A stretch of DNA of 29,582 nucleotides. Source: Nitrospinae bacterium AH_259_B05_G02_I21. GTDB lineage: Bacteria; JADFOP01. The stretch is from NCBI GenBank assembly GCA_027717595.1, contig JALLOF010000021.1:1-29582 (forward strand), written 5' to 3'. The position numbers and the translations under genes were made by a program. Below, piece after piece: positions 25,267-29,582 of this stretch (its first letter is position 1; each line of letters begins with the position of its first letter). Below the pieces are notes generated by a model. It made no database searches, was not told the origin of the DNA, and was given only the letters and a program-made list of their open reading frames with translations.

Positions 25267-25460
25267 TCCCGTCGTTGCGTATTTCCCGAATGAGGGGGGA
25301 TTTTTTTGCGCGGAATTCAGCCTTGCACCTTAGACACTTTTAGACACTTTTGACACTTGTGTCTAAAGTGTCTCCTTTCCCATAATCTATTGGATTTTAA
25401 GATGTTGCTGGAGATTTTGGGTGTCTAAATAGTGTCTAAAAATGGACAGGTGTCTAAGGC
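25267..25460 (-). repeat. Dispersed GTGTC-rich repeat, copy 2 (inverted relative to copy 1)
   Basis: Inverted partner of 3001-3203, sharing 35-nt and 17-nt identical blocks at equal spacing. On the plus strand AGACACTTTTAGACAC (25332-25347) pairs with GTGTCTAAAGTGTCT (25359-25373) around an 11-nt loop, giving 15 bp with one bulged T. Copy 1 forms the same kind of hairpin with a different internal part. It lies between the convergent ends of nuoH and a small membrane protein gene. The inverted ends of the MITE-like insertion are not found here. The rest of the gap, 25091-25266, holds only a weak GCCC/GGGC hairpin near 25099. Confidence 0.9.
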
Positions 25461-25482
25461 CATCAGACCTTGCCAAAGGATA

Positions 25483-25908
25483 TCAAGAAGGCAACGGAAT
25501 ATCGTTGATTTTAGGCCTTTTCTCTCTAAACTGAGCACACGCCCCCAGGGTGGCCAGGATTCCAACGCCATTCCCCGTGATGACCCACCAGACCGGGGCG
25601 TTGAGGTGTTTCGTCCCGAGAACCATAACCAGAATGGTCATCGCCCCAAGGGCATGGATAGCCGTCAGGATGACGGCCACCCGAAAGCTATATCGGGGAG
25701 CGGCGAGGGCCCCGACCCAGACAAACCCGTAGGGCGCGGCGACGGCCGCACCCACCGTCACGACCCAGATTCCGAGGTTCCACAGCCCCAGGCCCTGCGA
25801 AAAGAAATTGCCCAGGATCATGATGATTGCCTGGCTTCCAATCCAAGCGCCGACGGCCAAAGGCAAAACAAGCACCCAGCGCAACCAATCAGGAACCTCT
25901 TCGATCAT
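25483..25908 (-). CDS. Small hypothetical membrane protein
   Basis: 141 aa with four hydrophobic stretches (about residues 10-34, 41-68, 74-97 and 104-122) and a short charged tail. I do not recognise the family. Base composition and codon use look like the neighbours. It starts at ATG 25908, 85 bp after the ArsA-like gene in the same direction, with only a weak ribosome site. Its 3' end lies 23 bp from the dispersed repeat. Confidence 0.65.
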   Translation of the reverse strand: MIEEVPDWLRWVLVLPLAVGAWIGSQAIIMILGNFFSQGLGLWNLGIWVVTVGAAVAAPYGFVWVGALAAPRYSFRVAVILTAIHALGAMTILVMVLGTKHLNAPVWWVITGNGVGILATLGACAQFREKRPKINDIPLPS

Positions 25909-25993
25909 CGCCCTAGGCCTAACGCTCCTCTCCGCCCTCTGTGCCTGCTTCCTGAGCCCTCACCATTTCGTCTGGACGGGGGCATTTTTCTGC

Positions 25994-27199
25994 TCACGGC
26001 CTGGGGCGGGGTTGGCGGCGAGGCTTGAAGGTCACCGTGAGGGTGTGGCCGTCGAGGGTCGCGCCGGTGGGCTCGGCGCCGGCGGCCATCTTGGGTAGCG
26101 GGACGTGGCGCTTGAGATTGCCGATGCGGATGATCACCTCGTCGCCGGCCATGGTGAGGTCCACCGCCTCTTTGGTCGCAAACGGGAGCGTCATGGTGAG
26201 GCGGTAGGTGTCTTTGATCTTCTTGAAGGTGTAAGGCGGCTTGTCGTAGAGGACGGCCGTCGGGTCGGCCTCGCCGTAGAGCACCTCGCCGAGCCGGGCG
26301 AGCTCCTTAGGCCCGACAATCTCATCGGAGAAGAGATGGACGTGGAAGCGGGGCACGGGGGCGAAGGCCTCATCAGCCTCCTTGAGGTAGCGCTGGTGGG
26401 TGTCCCGCCACTTGCGGAACGCCGCTCCCCCGGTTCGCTCGTCAAGAATCCGGTTGATGATGACGGCGTCGACGCAGAGCCCATAGAGCGAGAAATACAT
26501 GAAGGCCCGCTGGGTCTCCTTGAGCACCACCTTCTCGGGGTTGGTGACCAGCCGAACGCTCGTGGTCGTCGGGTCCTGGAGCACAGCGTCCACGCCCGTC
26601 AGTTTCCCGTGGAGATCCTCGAGGGCGACGAAGTAACTGTCTTCGGGAACGGGGATGTCCGTCATAGTCTTTATGAGCGGACGGGCGATCTTGAACAGGC
26701 GCCGCTCGACGGTGAAGACCTTCTTCATGTACCACTCAAGCGCCGTCGGGACGCTCACGAACCGGAGGCTCTCGCCCGTCGGGGCGCAGTCGAGCAGCAC
26801 CACATCGTAGCTCGACTCCTTGAAGTACTCGTTGATGTAGAGCAGGCCGCTGACCTCCTCCATCCCCGGTAGCACCGCCAGCTCGTCGGCGATGACCTCA
26901 TCGAGCCCCGAGGTGGAAAAGAGGGCGGCCAGGTACTTGTAGACCTCGCTCCAGTGGCGGTGGATCTCCTCCTGTACGTCCACCTCCTGAATCCAGAGGT
27001 TGGGGGCGACCTTCACCGCCTTGCCCTGGGCCCTGTCGTGCAGGCTTCGGTCGACGTCGAAGATGTCGGCCAGGCTGTGGGCCGAATCGAGCGACATGAC
27101 GAGGGTCTTGTGGCCGAGCGCGGCTGAGCGGACCCCCGTGGCGGCGGCCATGCAGGTCTTGCCTGTGCCGCCCTTGCCGGCAAAGAGGATGATGCGCAA
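25994..27199 (-). CDS. ArsA/Get3-family ATPase with C-terminal HSP20-like domain
   Basis: 401 aa single-copy ArsA/TRC40-type ATPase. It has the deviant Walker A GKGGTGKT (8-15), a switch region at MSLDSAHSLADIFD (about 35-48) and LLDCAPTGESLRF near 134-146. It ends in a beta-rich segment of about 90 residues matching the ArsA HSP20-like domain. The metal-binding cysteines of arsenite pumps are not obvious and no ars genes are near, so an arsenite role is doubtful. Get3-like chaperone or unknown ATPase roles are as likely. The start is TTG 27199 with GAGGAG 7 nt upstream. Confidence 0.88.
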   Translation of the reverse strand: MRIILFAGKGGTGKTCMAAATGVRSAALGHKTLVMSLDSAHSLADIFDVDRSLHDRAQGKAVKVAPNLWIQEVDVQEEIHRHWSEVYKYLAALFSTSGLDEVIADELAVLPGMEEVSGLLYINEYFKESSYDVVLLDCAPTGESLRFVSVPTALEWYMKKVFTVERRLFKIARPLIKTMTDIPVPEDSYFVALEDLHGKLTGVDAVLQDPTTTSVRLVTNPEKVVLKETQRAFMYFSLYGLCVDAVIINRILDERTGGAAFRKWRDTHQRYLKEADEAFAPVPRFHVHLFSDEIVGPKELARLGEVLYGEADPTAVLYDKPPYTFKKIKDTYRLTMTLPFATKEAVDLTMAGDEVIIRIGNLKRHVPLPKMAAGAEPTGATLDGHTLTVTFKPRRQPRPRP

Positions 27200-27233
27200 A
27201 GCGATGCTCCTCGAGGCTTAAACGATTGCGTCC

Positions 27234-27262
27234 AGTATAGTCGATGGCTCCGTGGCCGACAA
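27234..27262 (-). promoter_or_regulatory. Sigma-70-type promoter of the ArsA-like gene
   Basis: On the minus strand TTGTCG (27257-27262) and TATACT (27234-27239) are 17 bp apart. It is divergent from the tRNA-Leu promoter. Confidence 0.55.
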
Positions 27263-27285
27263 TGGGCCGGCCCGTCGCCGAATCG

Positions 27286-27313
27286 TTGACTTTGGGCGGG
27301 ATTTTGCTACGAT
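27286..27313 (+). promoter_or_regulatory. Promoter of tRNA-Leu
   Basis: TTGACT (27286-27291) and TACGAT (27308-27313) are 16 bp apart, ending about 33 bp before the tRNA 5' end. Confidence 0.55.
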
Positions 27314-27346
27314 AAGTGCGCCAGGCAGCCGCAACGATGGGCCGGT

Positions 27347-27433
27347 GCCCAAGTGGCGGAATTGGCAGACGCGCATGATTCAGGGTCATGTGGCCTTACG
27401 GCCGTGGGGGTTCGAGTCCCTCCTTGGGCACCA
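27347..27433 (+). tRNA. tRNA-Leu (anticodon CAG)
   Basis: An 87-nt class II tRNA. The acceptor stem is GCCCAAG (27347-27353) paired with CTTGGGC (27423-27429). The anticodon stem CATGA/TCATG holds the loop TTCAGGG, giving anticodon CAG, which reads CUG. A long variable arm (GGCC-TTAC-GGCC) and the TTCGAGT T-loop follow. Discriminator A and an encoded CCA end (27431-27433) complete it. Confidence 0.97.
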
Positions 27434-27448
27434 GAAAAGGCGGCCGAT

Positions 27449-27483
27449 GGGGGTTCGGCGGAGGCTGAACCTCCTGATTTTTT
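27449..27483 (+). terminator. Rho-independent terminator of tRNA-Leu
   Basis: GGGGGTTC (27449-27456) pairs with GAACCTCC (27467-27474; one G-U), with a 10-nt loop, followed by TGA and six T. Confidence 0.8.
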
Positions 27484-27527
27484 GCTGAAGAACATCACGC
27501 GGGGCCGATCCGCTCTGGGAGGGCACC

Positions 27528-28202
27528 ATGAGTCGGCAATACGAGATCAACAAGCTCGCCATCGAAGAGTCGTGGCGGATGTTCCGGATAATGGGGGAGT
27601 TCGTCGAGGGCTTTGATGCGCTCTCTCACCTCGATCGGGCCGTGACCATCTACGGCTCGGCGCGTGCCACACCGGACGACCCGGTCTACAAGCTCGGCGA
27701 GGCGATCGGCCGGGAGCTCGCGGCCAACGGCTACACGGTCATCACCGGCGGGGGCCCGGGGACCATGGAGGCGGCGAACAAGGGAGCCTTCGAGTACGGG
27801 GGCGAGTCGGTGGGTCTAAACATCGACCTGCCCGAGGAGCAGGCCCCCAACCCGTACCTGACCATCGCGCTCGATTTCCGCTACTTTTTCGTCCGCAAGG
27901 TTATGCTCGTGCGCTACGCGACGGCGTTCGTGCTGCTGCCCGGGGGCTTCGGCACGCTCGATGAGCTCTTCGAGACGTCGACCCTCATCCAGACCTACCG
28001 CATCAGGCCCTTTCCCATCTTTCTGGTTGGCAGCGACTGGTGGGGCGGCCTGCTCGAGTGGCTCCGGGGAAAGAGCGTGGCTCACGGATACTTAAGCCCC
28101 GAGGACCTCGACATCTTTCACGTGGTCGAGCAGCCCACAGAGATCGTCCCCGCCATCGAGGCCTGGCAAAATCGACATGCGCATGCGGAGGGGGCCGGGT
28201 AG
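27528..28202 (+). CDS. LOG family protein (TIGR00730 Rossmann fold)
   Basis: 224 aa. LOG-type enzymes release the base from nucleoside 5'-monophosphates; some make cytokinin-like free bases, others act in purine metabolism. The nucleotide-binding GGGPGTMEAANKGA (74-87) and the signature PGGFGTLDE (138-146) are complete, with Arg and Glu positions of the active site present. These proteins are often misnamed lysine decarboxylases. GGGAGG lies 5 nt before ATG 27528. It follows the tRNA terminator and so needs its own promoter, which I could not place. Confidence 0.9.
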   Translation: MSRQYEINKLAIEESWRMFRIMGEFVEGFDALSHLDRAVTIYGSARATPDDPVYKLGEAIGRELAANGYTVITGGGPGTMEAANKGAFEYGGESVGLNIDLPEEQAPNPYLTIALDFRYFFVRKVMLVRYATAFVLLPGGFGTLDELFETSTLIQTYRIRPFPIFLVGSDWWGGLLEWLRGKSVAHGYLSPEDLDIFHVVEQPTEIVPAIEAWQNRHAHAEGAG

Positions 28203-28231
28203 CGTTCGCCCAGTGGCAATCTCCTTGTGTC

Positions 28232-28267
28232 ATATCCTACACTGTGTAATATCCTACACTCGGTGTA
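28232..28267. promoter_or_regulatory. Tandem TACAC-GTGTA palindromes, possible activator site
   Basis: The 12-mer ATATCCTACACT is repeated directly at 28232-28243 and 28249-28260. Each copy runs into a palindrome: TACAC-T-GTGTA (28238-28248) and TACAC-TCG-GTGTA (28255-28267), centred 18 bp apart. It lies 165-200 bp upstream of the sigma-54 promoter, a usual distance for enhancer-binding proteins. Confidence 0.5.
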
Positions 28268-28429
28268 TAGCCTCCAACACTTGCTTGCCTCCCTCGGTCC
28301 TCAAGGCGGGTTTCTCTCGATAATCGTACGCAAAAGCCCTTCAACAGCCTGCCTGTAGCCCCTTTCTAATCAATCAGTTCCGAGACCGTGACAAAAAACG
28401 GGCCTTCGGCCGGCGGCGACGCGTCTCGA

Positions 28430-28446
28430 TGGCACCGAACTTGCTT
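28430..28446 (+). promoter_or_regulatory. Sigma-54 promoter of the Flp pilin gene
   Basis: TGGCACCGAACTTGCTT has the -24 GG (28431-28432) and -12 GC (28443-28444) separated by the required 10 bp, and fits the TGGCAC-N5-TTGC consensus completely. The transcript would start near 28456, about 70 nt before the pilin ATG. Confidence 0.75.
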
Positions 28447-28524
28447 ATATCTCTGTTCAGCGGGAAAATCCCCGGATTTGTGTCATCAATCAGTACGGCG
28501 ACACGTTAAGGAAGGAGTAAGACA

Positions 28525-28689
28525 ATGATTACGCACCTCAAGACTCTTTGGCACGACAACGAGGCCGCCTCGGCGGTGGAGTACGGCCTGCTTGTCGCCC
28601 TGATTGCGGCGGTTATCATCGTGGCGGTGACGGCCATCGGGACGAACTTGAGCGCGAAATTCACAGAGGTCGCCGGCAAGCTCAAGTAA
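28525..28689 (+). CDS. Flp/Fap-type pilin
   Basis: 54 aa, the usual size of Flp pilins, which form thin adhesive Tad-type pili after cleavage by a TadV-like prepilin peptidase. A short charged leader is followed by ASAVEYGLLVALIAAVIIVAV, that is, the Flp motif with Glu19-Tyr20 at the start of the hydrophobic helix, and then the typical GTNLSAKFTEVAGKL tail. The residue before the predicted cleavage point is Ala14 and not the commoner Gly. AAGGAG lies 7 nt before ATG 28525. No tad assembly genes are in the window. The sigma-54 promoter upstream suggests regulated expression. Confidence 0.88.
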   Translation: MITHLKTLWHDNEAASAVEYGLLVALIAAVIIVAVTAIGTNLSAKFTEVAGKLK

Positions 28690-28760
28690 GTGACTCGTCG
28701 AGGTCCGTAAGGCCTCCGCAAGCTCTCAGGGCCCCCTCTTTCCGGGAGGGTTGGGGTCTA

Positions 28761-28806
28761 AGGTTAGAGGGACCACCTGGTTGTGGTCCGGGCGTCCGGC
28801 TAACCT
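28761..28806 (+). ncRNA. Structured RNA candidate between pilin and response regulator genes
   Basis: An outer 7-bp stem AGGTTAG/CTAACCT (28761-28767 with 28800-28806) encloses a perfect 7-bp hairpin GGACCAC-CTGGTT-GTGGTCC (28770-28789) and a small GC-rich element. No T tract follows, so it is not a standard terminator. No known family was recognised. Confidence 0.35.
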
Positions 28807-28941
28807 CCATGTCGGTGGGAATGCGCACATGAAGCAGCGAAAGGCAACATCGGGCGACTCTTCGGAGCCTCAACGGGAGACCTCTTCGGCAAAGCCGGAA
28901 CATATATCGGTGGGACGATGAAGTGATAGGATGGAGGGTGC

Positions 28942-29322
28942 ATGATGCTAAAGAAAATCTTAGTGGTTGACGACGAGCCTGATTTCTGTGAGGCACTTCG
29001 AGACTTATTTAAAGGCAAGGGCTACCATGTGGTGGTGGCCCTCAGCGGCGAGGAGGCCCTGGCGGCCTACAGGCAGCATCAGCCCAACCTAGTGATACTT
29101 GACATGATGATGCCGGGTATGAGCGGCCTAGTTACCCTCCGTGAGCTCAAGGGCCTCGACCCGGAGGCGAGCGTCGTTGTGGTCACCGCCCTGAACGAGG
29201 AGGGGCTGGCCAAGCAGGCCCTGGCCGAAGGGGCATTAGACTACATCACCAAGCCCATCAACTCCGAGTACCTAGAGCTGGTCCTCTCGACGAAGCTCGC
29301 TCTGATCGACGCTGATAAGTAG
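28942..29322 (+). CDS. Single-domain response regulator (CheY-like)
   Basis: 126 aa receiver only: Asp10/Asp11, phosphoacceptor Asp54 (LDMMMPG), Thr82 and Lys104 (ITKP), all in place. There is no output domain, so it must signal by docking to a partner. Two adjacent ATG codons (28942, 28945) follow GGAGGG; the second has the better spacing. It lies about 250 bp downstream of the pilin gene in the same direction, with no promoter recognised between. No kinase is adjacent. Confidence 0.92.
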   Translation: MMLKKILVVDDEPDFCEALRDLFKGKGYHVVVALSGEEALAAYRQHQPNLVILDMMMPGMSGLVTLRELKGLDPEASVVVVTALNEEGLAKQALAEGALDYITKPINSEYLELVLSTKLALIDADK

Positions 29323-29432
29323 CGCCAATCAAATTTTCCCGGCGGCGAGAAGTTGTCGGTCAATTACTGAATGTCACGTCCTTAATTAATTTACCCACCA
29401 CTCTTCCAAAGGGCATATTTCACGATGTAATC

Positions 29433-29462
29433 GCCCCTCGTAGTCCATAACTCCCGAGGGGC
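29433..29462. other. Hairpin downstream of the response regulator gene
   Basis: GCCCCTCG (29433-29440) pairs perfectly with CGAGGGGC (29455-29462) around a 14-nt loop. There is no T tract. The rest of 29323-29582 is AT-rich, with a GC palindrome CCCGGCCGGG near 29544 and no gene. Confidence 0.45.
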
Positions 29463-29582
29463 AAATAACCCCTGTAATCTTAACTTTCCACCTCTAAGCG
29501 AAAGTAATGATTTCCTGGGATAATACGTACTAAGTTGACCAGCCCGGCCGGGCCGGGTCGGCCATACTGGGGCCTGCTTCTC

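Noticed and set aside
25287-25307. T7 run after CCC/GGG as a terminator of nuoH
   Set aside because: Only a 3-bp stem precedes it, and the stretch is part of the repeat tail module.
25330-25460. CRISPR-like array at the GTGTC motifs
   Set aside because: Motifs are 6-10 bp with 2-5 bp between them and change orientation; there are no spacers of CRISPR length and no cas genes.
28860-28905. GCAAAGCC resembling part of a cyclic di-GMP-I riboswitch
   Set aside because: The other conserved GEMM segments and the paired stems are missing.

Overview
The window comes from a high-GC, Gram-negative-type bacterium. It encodes a TolC-family outer-membrane protein, the lytic transglycosylase MltG, a proton-pumping complex I, a BirA without a DNA-binding domain, a type III pantothenate kinase, an ExeA-type ATPase, an HD-GYP protein and a Flp-type pilin. 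This mix fits deltaproteobacteria-like or uncultivated relatives (for example Nitrospinota, Methylomirabilota or Tectomicrobia). That placement is an inference from gene content; no phylogenetic marker was compared.

Layout. (a) 1-2710, minus strand: a small regulatory cluster with an HD-GYP protein, an ExeA-like AAA ATPase and the start of an exported protein cut by the window edge. (b) 2711-3578: a long gene-free stretch holding a minus-strand terminator and a roughly 480-bp MITE-like insertion with 11-bp inverted ends and an 8-bp target duplication. Inside the insertion are a repeat rich in GTGTC motifs and a run of CCGCCT-type palindromes. (c) 3579-5625, plus: a glycosyltransferase-methyltransferase fusion followed by a second methyltransferase. 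(d) 5702-16436, minus: housekeeping genes, namely citrate synthase (own promoter), coaX, birA, valS, a response regulator, a DUF502 membrane protein, mltG, ruvX and a TolC-family protein. (e) 16648-19247, plus: hpt, ribF and a flippase-like membrane protein, driven by a good sigma-70-type promoter. (f) 19578-25090, plus: nuoA-B-C-D-G-H of respiratory complex I, behind a strong promoter and a leader of about 250 nt. The NADH module genes nuoE and nuoF, and nuoI to nuoN, are absent here. (g) 25091-25482: a second, inverted copy of the GTGTC repeat. (h) 25483-27199, minus: a small membrane protein and an ArsA/Get3-like ATPase. (i) 27347-29322, plus: tRNA-Leu(CAG) with its own promoter and terminator, a LOG-family phosphoribohydrolase, an orphan Flp pilin behind a textbook sigma-54 promoter, a structured intergenic RNA candidate and a single-domain response regulator.

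Most genes are conserved cell-envelope, cofactor, translation and energy genes. The most unusual content is non-coding: the MITE-like insertion, and the pair of inverted repeats 22 kb apart that share sequence blocks and a conserved hairpin. Next in interest is the sigma-54/palindrome/pilin/structured-RNA/response-regulator segment near the right end.
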